This document shows positions 7,679-16,968 of a stretch of DNA of 64,000 bases, piece by piece (positions within the stretch are counted from its first letter, which is position 1; every line of letters begins with the position of its first letter). A program made the translations under genes and the position numbers. The notes beneath the pieces are model-generated. The model ran no database searches. It was not told where the DNA came from and saw nothing but the letters and a program-made list of their open reading frames with translations. The stretch covers positions 1 through 64,000 of the forward strand of contig JAEWCZ010000091.1 in the NCBI GenBank assembly GCA_023390335.1. The letters run 5' to 3'. This DNA is from Bacillota bacterium (lineage in GTDB: Bacteria; Bacillota; Clostridia; Acetivibrionales; DSM-1351).

Positions 7679-8311
7679 TTAAGGAAGTTGATTCTTATAT
7701 TGCTGATTTGAAATTTTGTCTGTTTCTTCTACATATCCCTGATTATCAATTTCATTTGTATAAAATTCTTCATAATCTGCATAACCTGACATATCTTGAG
7801 GGGTATCTGCACTTCCGTATTTGAGAAGATCATCAAATTGATCCAGACCTTCAAACTCATCATCTTCTTGCTTATTCAAGTATTTTCGGCCAAAAGGGTT
7901 GTCAAAAATTTCGTCATACTGTTGATCCGGTGTGTTAATCTCTTCGGCCTCTTTATCCTCCTGACATTCCATGCAAAACCTTGCAGTCGGCATAACTTCC
8001 AGCCTTTCCGGATTTATTTCCTTTTTACAGTTTTCACAAACACCATAGGTCCCATTATCTATTTTTTTCAGTGCAAGCTTTATATCATTAAGTTTTGTCT
8101 GCTCATGGACTTTAAGAGCCAGATTCATCTCCAATGTGTATAGCTCGCTTCCCAATTCTGCAGGATGATTATCATAATTTGACAACTCCGAAGGAGTATT
8201 ATTACTCATTTCCCCTTCGTCCATATCCCTCATTTGTTCCAGTGCAGTGTCTGCCCTTTTGGCTTCCGTTTTAAGCTTATCTTTGTAATGCAACAGCTGA
8301 TTCTTGTCCAT
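7679..8311 (-). CDS. TraR/DksA-type C4 zinc-finger protein (YteA-like)
   Basis: A ~210-residue protein of the family typified by B. subtilis YteA. AGGAGG upstream selects MDKNQ at 8311 over an in-frame ATG at 8338. An N-terminal coiled coil (about residues 5-90) contains the ELYTLEMNLALKVHEQTKL segment. The DksA-type zinc finger CENCKKEINPERLEVM...CMEC (about residues 98-122) has all four cysteines. A long acidic tail follows. Related proteins bind RNA polymerase through the secondary channel, but lineage members of the YteA type are poorly characterised. The gene begins just after, and overlaps, the DUF5665-like gene, so the two are translated together. Confidence 0.85.
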   Translation of the reverse strand: MDKNQLLHYKDKLKTEAKRADTALEQMRDMDEGEMSNNTPSELSNYDNHPAELGSELYTLEMNLALKVHEQTKLNDIKLALKKIDNGTYGVCENCKKEINPERLEVMPTARFCMECQEDKEAEEINTPDQQYDEIFDNPFGRKYLNKQEDDEFEGLDQFDDLLKYGSADTPQDMSGYADYEEFYTNEIDNQGYVEETDKISNQQYKNQLP

Positions 8312-8334
8312 ATGATTCCTCCTATGTTCATCTG

Positions 8335-8637
8335 TCATCTAACATTTCTACTGCTGCTTTGCACAATCTTGACTATATCACTTATAAATTGTCCGATGTA
8401 CGGAAGATTTATTTTTACAATAATATTTAGGAAGTAAATGGCAATGGCCCCGAGAATAGTAAACCCAATAGCTATCCCAAAGCCTCTAGCCAAACCGCTT
8501 ACAAAATTGGCCCATAACATTTTTCTAGGATGTTCAAGATAATAAACGTAATCCACGAATTTCATCTTCTCCATCTTAAGGGACATATTATCAACTTTTT
8601 TGGACAGTTCACTAATTAAATGATTGTTGTTGGCCAT
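8335..8637 (-). CDS. DUF5665-like small membrane protein
   Basis: A 100-residue protein. The start at 8637 (MANNNHL) follows GGAGGGAG; an upstream ATG at 8670 has no site. A short coiled coil (ISELSKKVDNMSLKMEKM) precedes the conserved stretch VDYVYYLEHPRKMLWANF (Tyr, His, Pro, Arg, Lys, Trp, Asn are the family signature as I recall it). One or two membrane segments follow (GFTILGAIAIYFLNIIV and a weaker C-terminal one). The gene lies immediately upstream of the zinc-finger gene. Its function is unknown. Confidence 0.75.
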   Translation of the reverse strand: MANNNHLISELSKKVDNMSLKMEKMKFVDYVYYLEHPRKMLWANFVSGLARGFGIAIGFTILGAIAIYFLNIIVKINLPYIGQFISDIVKIVQSSSRNVR

Positions 8638-8750
8638 ATTTTTATTAGTACTCCCTCCACATGAAAACAATTAAAAACTTTTCAATATAATTATGGTTGT
8701 TCTGTTTAGCTTTATTTATTCGTAAGAAATTTTTCTAAAATATACAAAAA

Positions 8751-8790
8751 AGCATACTAACCGTTGTCAAATCAAAACGGTTAATATGCT
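8751..8790 (-). terminator. terminator of aroB
   Basis: AGCATA-TAACCGTT pairs with AACGGTTA-TATGCT; on the minus strand a T-run (CTTTTTTG) follows. Confidence 0.8.
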
Positions 8791-8809
8791 TAATTTAAAA
8801 TTTAAAATA

Positions 8810-9889
8810 TTAATTTGCCAAATCTGAAAGCACCTTTTTAATAAGATCGCTGTCTTCAATAGTACATTGGAACACCTCTCCTATTCTACGAGGTAAAACA
8901 AATTTTAGCCTATTGTCTTTTACTTTTTTATCATAAAATATCTGGTTGTATACCCTTTCAACGTCCAAACCGGGCAGAGAAACAGGTAATCCAAGTTTAA
9001 CAAGAATGGCTTTAACCTGATTAACTACTTGCTCATTGAGAATTTCCATGTATTGAGCCATTTTATATGCTCCAACTATTCCTATAGACACACATTCACC
9101 ATGCAAAAGCCTGAAATTTTCAACTGTTTCAATGGCATGACCGATTGTGTGGCCAAAATTCAGAATAGCTCTTAAATCATCCTCTTTTTCGTCCTGTTCA
9201 ACAACATATCCCTTTATGGAACAGTTCTTTTTAGCCAAGTATTGGAGTACATTTTCTTCAAATTTGAAAATCTTATCAGCATTGTAGTTAATATATTCAC
9301 AGTACTCTTCATCCATAATCAAACCATGTTTGATTACTTCGGCAAGGCCGGCAGAAATCTCTTTCTTAGGCAATGTCTTAATAGTATTGACATTAATAAA
9401 CACTGCCTTAGGCTGATAAAATGAGCCTACAATATTCTTATGTCCATTGAAATCAACCCCGGTTTTACCCCCAACGCTACTATCTGCCTGAGCTAATAAC
9501 GTTGTTGGTATCTGAACAAAGCTGATTCCTCTCATATAGGTGGCAGCGGCAAAGCCGGTTATATCACCAACTACACCGCCTCCAAGTGCCAGCACAATGC
9601 TGCTTCTGTCGAGCTTGCACTCTACCATCTTATTATATATACCATAAACTGCCTCAAGTGTCTTATTATTCTCACCGGGCTCCAGAACGTGCTTGTTAAC
9701 CTCTATTCCGCTGTCTTGCAGTACTTTAATACATTGATCGGAATAGTAATTATCAACATTCCCGTCGGTAACCAACAGAGCTTTGTTTCCCTGCCTGAAC
9801 GATAGAACAATTTTCCCAAGTTCCTGAAAGTCTGTTGCAATACAAATAGGATAACTTCTTTCCTTTAGATTTACAGTATGTCTAATCAT
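8810..9889 (-). CDS. aroB: 3-dehydroquinate synthase
   Basis: A 359-residue enzyme converting DAHP to 3-dehydroquinate, step two of the shikimate pathway, with NAD and a divalent metal. The family signature GGGVVGDITGFAAATYMRG (about residue 105) binds NAD. Downstream are the metal ligands: the conserved Glu in GLAEVIKHGLI, the His in LNFGHTIGHA, and a second His in LLHGECVSIG. Full length, with GGGAG before the ATG. It lies 31 bp downstream of ileS without an intervening terminator, so the ileS T-box may also govern it by read-through. No other aro genes are adjacent. Confidence 0.97.
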   Translation of the reverse strand: MIRHTVNLKERSYPICIATDFQELGKIVLSFRQGNKALLVTDGNVDNYYSDQCIKVLQDSGIEVNKHVLEPGENNKTLEAVYGIYNKMVECKLDRSSIVLALGGGVVGDITGFAAATYMRGISFVQIPTTLLAQADSSVGGKTGVDFNGHKNIVGSFYQPKAVFINVNTIKTLPKKEISAGLAEVIKHGLIMDEEYCEYINYNADKIFKFEENVLQYLAKKNCSIKGYVVEQDEKEDDLRAILNFGHTIGHAIETVENFRLLHGECVSIGIVGAYKMAQYMEILNEQVVNQVKAILVKLGLPVSLPGLDVERVYNQIFYDKKVKDNRLKFVLPRRIGEVFQCTIEDSDLIKKVLSDLAN

Positions 9890-9920
9890 AATACGTCTCC
9901 CAAATCTGATATGCTTACTT

Positions 9921-12710
9921 TTAACCTACTACGTCAGCACATCTCTTACAAAGTGTAGGGTGTTTTTCGTCCTTGCCTACAAACTCACTGAACATCCAGC
10001 ATCTTTCACATTTATCTCCCGGTGCCTGTTCAACAGAAACTTTTATTCCCGGCATTTCCTCTCCCTTTTGGGCAGTAGCTAGAGCATCAGCAAGATTTTT
10101 AATGTCAACATCTGAAACTATAAATATTGTAACAAGGTCGTTTTCAATACTCTTAATAAACTCAAGATTTTCTCCGTCTGCATACAGAGTTACTTTTGCA
10201 TTAAGAGAATGTCCGATTGTCTTGTTTGCCCTTGCTATTTCCAGCGCCTTTGAAACATCTGACCTGAGCTCGAATATCTTTTCCCACTTTTCTGACAGTT
10301 CTGTATTTACATACTTTTCATTTACCTGTGGCCAGCTATTCAACTGAATACTTTCAGTATCATCATCTGCTCTGTGAGGCATGTACTGCCAGATTTCTTC
10401 AGTAGTAAATGCAAGAACTGGAGTCAGCATTCTAACAAGGTTATGAAGGATTTCATACATTACAGTCTGAGCTGCCCTTCTTTCCTTTGAATCAGGCTTT
10501 GAAGTGTAAAGTCTATCCTTTATAATATCCAAATAGAAGTTACTCATATCAACAACACAGAAATTGTGTATAGCATGGAACATCAAATGGAACTCATATG
10601 TTTCATAAGCTTCATTAACCTTCTTAATTAAGTTATTCATTCTGCTCAATGCCCATTTGTCCAGTTCATTAAGTTCATTGTAATCAACACTATCTGTGTC
10701 TGGGTTAAAATCATTTATATTACCAAGAATATATCTTGCAGTATTCCTTATCTTTCTGTAAACCTCTGATAACTGCTTCAATAGATCCTTTGAAATTCTT
10801 ATATCAGTTGTGTAATCGGAAGAAGCAACCCAAAGTCTTAGTATATCTGCTCCGTACTCCTTAATAACATCTGCAGGGTCAATACCGTTTCCAAGTGACT
10901 TTGACATTTTACGTCCTTCACCATCAACAACATAGCCGTGTGTCAGTACCTTTCTGTAAGGTGCATTTCCCTTAGTAGCAACAGATGTAAGAAGTGATGA
11001 CTGGAACCATCCTCTGTGTTGGTCATTACCTTCAAGGTACAGGTCTGCCGGCCAAGATAATCCTTCTCTGTTTTCCAGAACTGCTACGTGGCTGGAACCT
11101 GAATCAAACCAAACGTCCATTATATCTGTTTCTTTTGTAAATTCATGGTGTCCGCATTCACATTTAGTTTCCTTTGGAAGAATCTCGGAAGCGTCCATTG
11201 CATACCATGCATTTGAGCCCTTTTCTCTGAAAAGGTCAGCCACAGCCTTTATGGATTCATTTGTTATTAATTCCTTACCACAGTCTTTACAGTAGAATAT
11301 CGGAATCGGCACACCCCAGATACGCTGTCTGGAAATACACCAGTCTCCTCTATCCCTTACCATGTTGGTAATTCTTTCTTCTCCCCATTCAGGAATCCAT
11401 TTAACGTCTTTGATTGCTTTCAATGCTTCTTGTCTGAACCCGTCAATTGATGCAAACCATTGTTCGGTAGCACGGAATATAATTGGGTCTTTACATCTCC
11501 AGCAATGTGGATATTGGTGGGTAATCTTTTCGGAAGCTAAAAGTCTGCCATCCTCAGTCAATTTTTCTATAATTGCAGGATTTGATTTCTTATAGAACAT
11601 TCCCGCAAATGGGCCTGCTTCTTTAGTCAGGAAGCCCTTGCTATCAACAGGAACCAATACTGGAATTTTGTACTTCTGGCATACAAGAAAGTCTTCCGCA
11701 CCATGTCCAGGAGCAGTATGAACACAGCCTGTACCTGCTTCAAGAGTAACATGGTCTCCAAGAATAACTATTGAATCCCTGTCCAAGAATGGGTGCTTGC
11801 AAAGAATTCCTTCCAGTTCGCTTCCTTTGAATTTTGCAACAGTTTCATATTCTGTTATAGATGCAGCCTTCATGGTATTTTCAACAAGTTCTGAAGCTAA
11901 AACATAATATTCATCATTAGCCTTTACAACAGAATATTCAAAAGATTCATTCAAACAAATTGCAAGGTTTGCAGGCAGAGTCCATGTAGTTGTTGTCCAT
12001 ATTACAAAGTTAATCTTTTCCTTTGGTGCAACGCCTTCAAATACACCTTTATCATCTCTTACCTGGAACTTTACATATATTGAAACGGTAGTATCGTCCG
12101 CATACTCGATTTCGGCTTCAGCAAGAGCGGTTTCACATTCAGGACACCAGTAAACAGGTTTTAATCCCTTGTATATATGACCATTCTTAGCCATTTCGCC
12201 AAATACTTCAATCTGTTTTGCTTCAAACTCAGGTTTCAGAGTTACATAAGGATGCTCCCAGTCAGCCCTTACACCAAGTCGTTTGAAAGATTCTCTCTGT
12301 ATATCCAAATACTTCATGGCAAAGCCTTCACAGGCCTCTCTGAAAACAACAGGGCCTACTTCATGTCTCTTTAATCCCAATTCCTTGATGGCTCTCTGTT
12401 CAATGGGAAGTCCGTGTGTATCCCAGCCAGGAACATATGGAGTATAGTAGCCTGACATACTTTTATACTTGACAACGATATCCTTTAAAACCTTATTTAA
12501 CGTGGTTCCAAGGTGGATACCTCCATTTGCGTAAGGCGGGCCGTCATGAAGTATAAAGGAAGGCTTTCCTTCTGCTTTTTTCAATTGCTTATTATAAATA
12601 TCCATGTCTTCCCATTTTTTTAGGAATTCAGGTTCCCTTTGAGGGAGGTTTGCCCTCATGGGAAAGTCAGTTTGTGGTAGATTTAAAGATTTTCCATAAT
12701 CTTCTGCCAT
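9921..12710 (-). CDS. ileS: isoleucyl-tRNA synthetase
   Basis: A 929-residue class Ia synthetase charging tRNA-Ile with isoleucine. Visible landmarks are the ATP-binding HIGH variant in PPYANGGIHLGT (near residue 58) and the CP1 editing region with WTTTTWTLPANLA. KMSKS appears in GEGRKMSKSLGNG, and a C-terminal zinc ribbon is present (CERCW ... CKRC). The length and C-terminal zinc place it in the bacterial (IleS1) type, normally mupirocin-sensitive as a class. GGAGGTAA precedes the ATG. It is preceded by an isoleucine T-box leader (12760-13014). Confidence 0.98.
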   Translation of the reverse strand: MAEDYGKSLNLPQTDFPMRANLPQREPEFLKKWEDMDIYNKQLKKAEGKPSFILHDGPPYANGGIHLGTTLNKVLKDIVVKYKSMSGYYTPYVPGWDTHGLPIEQRAIKELGLKRHEVGPVVFREACEGFAMKYLDIQRESFKRLGVRADWEHPYVTLKPEFEAKQIEVFGEMAKNGHIYKGLKPVYWCPECETALAEAEIEYADDTTVSIYVKFQVRDDKGVFEGVAPKEKINFVIWTTTTWTLPANLAICLNESFEYSVVKANDEYYVLASELVENTMKAASITEYETVAKFKGSELEGILCKHPFLDRDSIVILGDHVTLEAGTGCVHTAPGHGAEDFLVCQKYKIPVLVPVDSKGFLTKEAGPFAGMFYKKSNPAIIEKLTEDGRLLASEKITHQYPHCWRCKDPIIFRATEQWFASIDGFRQEALKAIKDVKWIPEWGEERITNMVRDRGDWCISRQRIWGVPIPIFYCKDCGKELITNESIKAVADLFREKGSNAWYAMDASEILPKETKCECGHHEFTKETDIMDVWFDSGSSHVAVLENREGLSWPADLYLEGNDQHRGWFQSSLLTSVATKGNAPYRKVLTHGYVVDGEGRKMSKSLGNGIDPADVIKEYGADILRLWVASSDYTTDIRISKDLLKQLSEVYRKIRNTARYILGNINDFNPDTDSVDYNELNELDKWALSRMNNLIKKVNEAYETYEFHLMFHAIHNFCVVDMSNFYLDIIKDRLYTSKPDSKERRAAQTVMYEILHNLVRMLTPVLAFTTEEIWQYMPHRADDDTESIQLNSWPQVNEKYVNTELSEKWEKIFELRSDVSKALEIARANKTIGHSLNAKVTLYADGENLEFIKSIENDLVTIFIVSDVDIKNLADALATAQKGEEMPGIKVSVEQAPGDKCERCWMFSEFVGKDEKHPTLCKRCADVVG

Positions 12711-12759
12711 TTCTATTACCTCCGGTTAAATATAGTAAATTAATTATTCTTAAATATAA

Positions 12760-13014
12760 TAAAGCCCCGTTCCATCAAAGGGACGAGGCTATTTCGCGGT
12801 ACCACCCAAATTATTTTGTAGCATGAAAAATAATAACATGACAATAATCACTTCGTTTTATAACGGCTCATCACCGGCACACCCTACTTCAATACAGTTT
12901 TATTGAATTTCAGGCTGCAACTCATGGATGATTTTCAAAAGCTTGAACCTGCGGAAATTCCACCAAGCTTCCGCTCTCTGTAAAGCCAACTGCTTTCTAC
13001 TCTTTCCAATCATC
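12760..13014 (-). promoter_or_regulatory. T-box riboswitch, isoleucine-specific, upstream of ileS
   Basis: On the minus strand stem I opens with GATGATTGGAAAGAGTAG (from 13014) and carries AGAGAG and a TTGGTGGAA distal loop. The specifier region TTTTGAAAATCATCC gives ATC (Ile) by analogy with the glyQS leader, where GGC sits one base after GAA. The antiterminator bulge TGGTACCGCG is at 12796-12805. The terminator AGCCTCGTCCC/GGAACGGGGCT ends in a T-rich tract near 12760. Uncharged tRNA-Ile is expected to switch transcription on. Confidence 0.95.
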
Positions 13015-13024
13015 ATATTTAGAA

Positions 13025-13185
13025 TATTAAAACGCATTAATTCAGAGAAAATTTTTGGCTATAGAAAAATTTTCTTACCTCAGCTGCGTTTCAACGAGGC
13101 GGGATACATGTGCTCACCGCCTGAAAACTAAAACGGTACCCACCACCTACAGAATTGGGGAACATTATTGCCTCGTTATATTAAA
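13025..13185 (-). ncRNA. unassigned structured region upstream of the ileS T-box
   Basis: A GC-rich island in AT-rich sequence. AACGAGGC (about 13178) pairs with GCCTCGTT about 85 nt downstream. Nested inside are GGCGG/CCGCC, and a T-box-like GGTGGGTACCG. A perfect 11-bp hairpin AGAAAATTTTT/AAAAATTTTCT follows. It may be a separate small RNA, a second leader domain, or a decayed tandem T-box. I considered 6S RNA, but the long closing rod is not evident. Confidence 0.4.
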
Positions 13186-13325
13186 CTAATAATACATCAA
13201 CTATCCTTCAGTCGTCAAGGCTACTATTTTAATTTTTACCATTTATAGACTCTCTTATTATTAAAAATCACATAATCAATTCCTCAGAATAAACTGTAAT
13301 GTATCTAAATATTTAGGAGCAAAAT

Positions 13326-13829
13326 ATGCATTTTGACTTTGATGAATTAATTCATAATCTAAAAAATAATAAGTATAATCGCTTAGGTTCAGGTTCCTGC
13401 CGAAACGTCTATGACTTAGGCAACGGTTATGTTATTAAAGTGGCAAAAGATGTTCGAGGGATAATGCAGAATCAGATTGAGCAAAAAAGCTATATGACAC
13501 ACAAATCTAATTTTTTTGCTGAAGTAGTTGCCGCATCTGAAAATTATAGATACTTAATAATGGTAAAAGCCAAGAGAATTACTGATATAAGAATTGTATT
13601 AAGATATTATAAAGTACGTAGTTTTGATGAACTCATGAAAAATCCTCTAATGGAGGAAGACCTGGAAAATCACAATATAGGCAGCGGAGACCTGAAAAGG
13701 GCATCAAGCTGGGGAATCGTTAATGATGTCCCCGTATTGATTGATTATGGTTTAAATCAAAGTACCTATAACAAATATTACAGGAACAAGTTGTTTGGAA
13801 GATTCAGGAGGCTGAATTACTCCTCCTGA
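13326..13829 (+). CDS. minimal protein-kinase-like protein, probably non-canonical
   Basis: A 167-residue protein with fragments of a kinase fold: a glycine-rich loop GSGSCRNVYDLG (residues 22-33), then VIKVAKD with the expected ATP-binding Lys. Near the C-terminus DVPVLIDYGL resembles the metal-binding DFG segment as DYG. The hinge and alpha-C are compressed, and the HRD catalytic-loop motif is not visible, so it is either a very reduced kinase or a pseudokinase. Similar short proteins occur in phages and Firmicutes, from memory. A weak AGGAG precedes the ATG. The gene abuts tail-to-tail with the MocR gene (1-bp gap) with no terminator between. Confidence 0.6.
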   Translation: MHFDFDELIHNLKNNKYNRLGSGSCRNVYDLGNGYVIKVAKDVRGIMQNQIEQKSYMTHKSNFFAEVVAASENYRYLIMVKAKRITDIRIVLRYYKVRSFDELMKNPLMEEDLENHNIGSGDLKRASSWGIVNDVPVLIDYGLNQSTYNKYYRNKLFGRFRRLNYSS

Positions 13830-15236
13830 TCAACTTGTAAGGCACTTTTCCAAAATGGCCATACCCTCTCTTATCTGGTCGATGCCTGCTGATGCAAAAC
13901 TAAGCCTTATATAATCGTCGCTTTTTTTGTGCATATTATCATAGAATATCCCCGAGGGAATAAATACAAGGCCATTGTTACTACACTTCTTAAAAAAGGA
14001 ATCTGAAGACAAATGCCGTGGCAGCTTTACCCAGAAATACAACCCTCCACCCGGCTTTTCATACTTTATTCCGTACTTTCCTAATCTGTCCAATCCGGCA
14101 AGCATAAACTCAAATCTGCCTCTGTATATTTCCTTCATGTAGTGCAAATGTTCATCCCATTTTTCACTTCTGAAATATAAGTCAAGAGATCTTTGTATTA
14201 AGCCGGAGGAAGAAATGTCACTTGTATGCTTTATTTTTGTAAAATCATCAATTAAATTTGTAGGTATAACCATGCTCCCTACTCTTAATCCAGGCATAAG
14301 GATTTTTGAAAAACTTTTTAAATAAATTACATACTCGTTGCTTTTATCCAGAGCCTTTAGAGCCATAGGTTTTTCCTTTTCAAAGTACAATTCCGACATA
14401 GAATCATCTTCAACAATATAAAAGTTATTCTCTTTAGCCATAAGCATCAGTCTTTCAAGTTTTTGCTGACTATAACAGACCGTAGTAGGGTTCTGATACC
14501 TTGTCATGACATACACAAGTTTGGGTTTGCATATACGAACCTTTTTTTCAAGTTCTTCCATGTCTATTCCATCTTTCTCCATATTTACACTTATGATCCT
14601 TGCACCTCTTGACTTAAAAGCCGCAATAGCACCATCATAAGTAGGAGTTTCAGTAATTACATAATCGCCGGGGTTTAAAAGCGATTTTCCGATAATATCT
14701 ATCCCCTGCTGTGCACCTGAAACTATCTGAAGAAAGCTCTCATTTTCAACTGAAATAGAATATTCTCGGCTAAAATAAGCAAGAATAGACTGTCTCAAAG
14801 GTCTATAGCCGTTACTCTCGTCGTACCCGAAAGCAAAGCCTTTATCTCTCTCCAGCACCTCATTTATGCATGCTTTAAAGGATTCAATGGGAAAAATAGA
14901 CGGATGTGGTGTTGCATTAGCAAAGTTTATGACAGAGGCATCCTTGTACAACCCCGGATCACCGGAAAAATTTGTATCCTGGGTTCCGCTCTTAGTAGCC
15001 GAGACAAAATAACCGCTACCTTTTTTTGCTGTTATATAGCTGTTGCTTTCTAGCTGTTTATATGCATTTACAACTGTGCTTGTGTTTACACCCAGTTGCA
15101 AAGCCAGATTCCTTATTGCGGGAAGGCGTTCACCCGGCTTCATTTCGCCCTGTGAAATCCATTCCTTTATAAAGTTAAACAACTGTAAGTATTTAGGTTG
15201 ACCATCATCTATAAATTGTATCGATACAATTTTCAT
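13830..15236 (-). CDS. MocR-type regulator (GntR HTH fused to aminotransferase), probable PdxR
   Basis: A 468-residue fusion. Residues 8-75 are a GntR winged helix (GERLPAIRNLALQLGVNTST, then VVNAYKQLE). From about residue 100 a fold-type I aminotransferase domain follows, with the PLP lysine in YLKSFSKILMPGLRVG. Proteins of this kind bind PLP and control genes for vitamin B6 synthesis or amino-acid metabolism. It is divergent from pdxS-pdxT with a 207-bp shared intergenic region that would hold both promoters. The inferred role is therefore PLP-responsive activation of pdxST and autoregulation. GGAGGG precedes the ATG. Confidence 0.85.
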   Translation of the reverse strand: MKIVSIQFIDDGQPKYLQLFNFIKEWISQGEMKPGERLPAIRNLALQLGVNTSTVVNAYKQLESNSYITAKKGSGYFVSATKSGTQDTNFSGDPGLYKDASVINFANATPHPSIFPIESFKACINEVLERDKGFAFGYDESNGYRPLRQSILAYFSREYSISVENESFLQIVSGAQQGIDIIGKSLLNPGDYVITETPTYDGAIAAFKSRGARIISVNMEKDGIDMEELEKKVRICKPKLVYVMTRYQNPTTVCYSQQKLERLMLMAKENNFYIVEDDSMSELYFEKEKPMALKALDKSNEYVIYLKSFSKILMPGLRVGSMVIPTNLIDDFTKIKHTSDISSSGLIQRSLDLYFRSEKWDEHLHYMKEIYRGRFEFMLAGLDRLGKYGIKYEKPGGGLYFWVKLPRHLSSDSFFKKCSNNGLVFIPSGIFYDNMHKKSDDYIRLSFASAGIDQIREGMAILEKCLTS

Positions 15237-15443
15237 ATGCCCTCCAATTACTATTATTGCATAAGTACTTTATTTAATAGCATCATATTTCACCGTCATA
15301 TATCATTTTATAAGTAAAAAACTATGTATTGACATTTAAATTTATTTGTGTTTAAATGTACGAAATTTATCCGAGAATCCACGTAAGTGTATCGGTACAA
15401 TTAGTATATTTTATATTTAAATAAAAGTAAAGGGGTATATAAT

Positions 15444-16322
15444 ATGAATGAGAGATATGAACTAAACAAAAATCTTGCACAAATGCTCAAAGGCGGAGTA
15501 ATAATGGATGTCGTAAATGCAAAGGAAGCCGAAATTGCACAAAAAGCGGGCGCTGTTGCCGTAATGGCTCTTGAAAGAGTTCCTTCCGATATAAGAAAAG
15601 CCGGAGGAGTTGCTAGAATGTCCGATCCCCAAATGATAAAAGAAATACAAAAAGCAGTATCAATTCCTGTAATGGCTAAGGTAAGAATAGGACATTTTGT
15701 TGAAGCACAGGTACTTGAAGCCCTTTCAATCGACTATATAGATGAAAGCGAGGTTTTAACCCCGGCTGATGAAGAATTCCACATAGATAAGCATACCTTT
15801 AAAGTTCCGTTTGTATGCGGCGCAAAGAATCTCGGAGAAGCCCTGAGAAGAATCGGTGAAGGTGCTTCAATGATAAGAACAAAAGGTGAAGCTGGTACAG
15901 GAAACGTTGTAGAAGCAGTAAGGCACATGAGAACTGTTACAACAGAAATAAGAAAAGTTCAAAGTGCATCCAAGCAGGAACTCATGACCATAGCCAAAGA
16001 ATTCGGAGCTCCGTATGACCTTGTGTTATATGTTCATGAAAACGGTAAACTTCCAGTTATTAACTTTGCAGCTGGCGGAATAGCTACTCCTGCAGATGCC
16101 GCTTTGATGATGCAGCTTGGATGCGACGGTGTATTCGTTGGTTCAGGAATATTTAAGTCTTCGGATCCTGCAAAAAGAGCTCAGGCAATAGTAAAGGCCA
16201 CAACATACTACAATGATCCTCAAATCATTGCAGAAGTTTCTGAAGAGCTTGGTACTGCTATGGATTCCATAGACGTGAGAGAGTTAGCAGGCAACAGTCT
16301 GTATGCCTCAAGAGGATGGTAA
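15444..16322 (+). CDS. pdxS: pyridoxal 5'-phosphate synthase, lyase subunit PdxS
   Basis: A 292-residue TIM-barrel synthase. It makes PLP from ribose 5-phosphate, glyceraldehyde 3-phosphate and ammonia supplied by PdxT. The conserved catalytic lysines are in VMALERVP-flanked strands and in PVMAKVRIGHFVEAQ (about residue 80) and RTKGEAGTGNV (about residue 150). Full length, with AAAGGGG upstream. pdxT follows after 21 bp, forming the standard two-gene deoxyxylulose-independent operon. Regulation is probably by the divergent MocR protein. Confidence 0.98.
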   Translation: MNERYELNKNLAQMLKGGVIMDVVNAKEAEIAQKAGAVAVMALERVPSDIRKAGGVARMSDPQMIKEIQKAVSIPVMAKVRIGHFVEAQVLEALSIDYIDESEVLTPADEEFHIDKHTFKVPFVCGAKNLGEALRRIGEGASMIRTKGEAGTGNVVEAVRHMRTVTTEIRKVQSASKQELMTIAKEFGAPYDLVLYVHENGKLPVINFAAGGIATPADAALMMQLGCDGVFVGSGIFKSSDPAKRAQAIVKATTYYNDPQIIAEVSEELGTAMDSIDVRELAGNSLYASRGW

Positions 16323-16343
16323 TCTCACAGAGAGGAACGAACA

Positions 16344-16913
16344 ATGAAAAAAATAGGTGTCTTGGGCTTGCAGGGTGCTATCTCGGAACATTTGGATAAG
16401 TTATCCAAAATACCAAATGTAGAGCCCTGCAGCGTAAAATATAAAGAAGATATTAATACAATAGACGGACTTATTATTCCCGGTGGTGAAAGTACTGCAA
16501 TCGGTAGGCTTATTTGTGATTTTAACCTAACAGAACCACTAAAAACAAGAATAAATTCAGGGATGCCTGTATGGGGAACCTGCGCGGGCATGATTATTCT
16601 TGCAAAAGAGATCACAAATGACCATCGGCGTCATTTAGAAGTAATGGACATAAATGTTGTCAGAAATGGGTATGGAAGGCAGCTGGATAGCTTTACAACA
16701 GAGGTTTCCATGCCGGCTCTTTCCTCTGAAAAAATTCCTTTGGTTTTTATCAGAGCACCCTACGTGATTAATGTGGCGCCACAAGTTGAGGTTCTCCTTC
16801 GGGTAGACGGAAATATAGTTGCATGCAGACAGAAAAATATGCTTGCCACTTCCTTTCATCCTGAACTGACAAATGACCTTAGTTTTCACAGGTACTTTGC
16901 AGAAATGATATAA
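16344..16913 (+). CDS. pdxT: pyridoxal 5'-phosphate synthase, glutaminase subunit PdxT
   Basis: A 189-residue class I glutamine amidotransferase that hydrolyses glutamine and channels ammonia to PdxS. The N-terminus KIGVLGLQGAISEH, the GGESTAIG segment, the nucleophilic Cys in WGTCAGMI (about residue 79) and the His/Glu pair in SFHPELT (about residue 170) are all intact. GAGAGGAAC precedes the ATG. A strong terminator follows at 16926. Confidence 0.98.
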   Translation: MKKIGVLGLQGAISEHLDKLSKIPNVEPCSVKYKEDINTIDGLIIPGGESTAIGRLICDFNLTEPLKTRINSGMPVWGTCAGMIILAKEITNDHRRHLEVMDINVVRNGYGRQLDSFTTEVSMPALSSEKIPLVFIRAPYVINVAPQVEVLLRVDGNIVACRQKNMLATSFHPELTNDLSFHRYFAEMI

Positions 16914-16925
16914 AAACATATATTT

Positions 16926-16954
16926 AGGGGTTGTTTTTTAAAAAAACAACCCCT
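16926..16954. terminator. bidirectional terminator between pdxT and the rhomboid gene
   Basis: AGGGGTTGTTTTTT pairs perfectly with AAAAAAACAACCCCT. The stem supplies T-runs in both directions, serving the convergent genes. Confidence 0.85.
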
Positions 16955-16968
16955 CTTTGCTTAATCTT

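Noticed and set aside
13025..13185. 6S RNA upstream of ileS
   Set aside because: The expected long rod with a central bubble and terminal closing stem could not be traced by eye; kept as unassigned structure.
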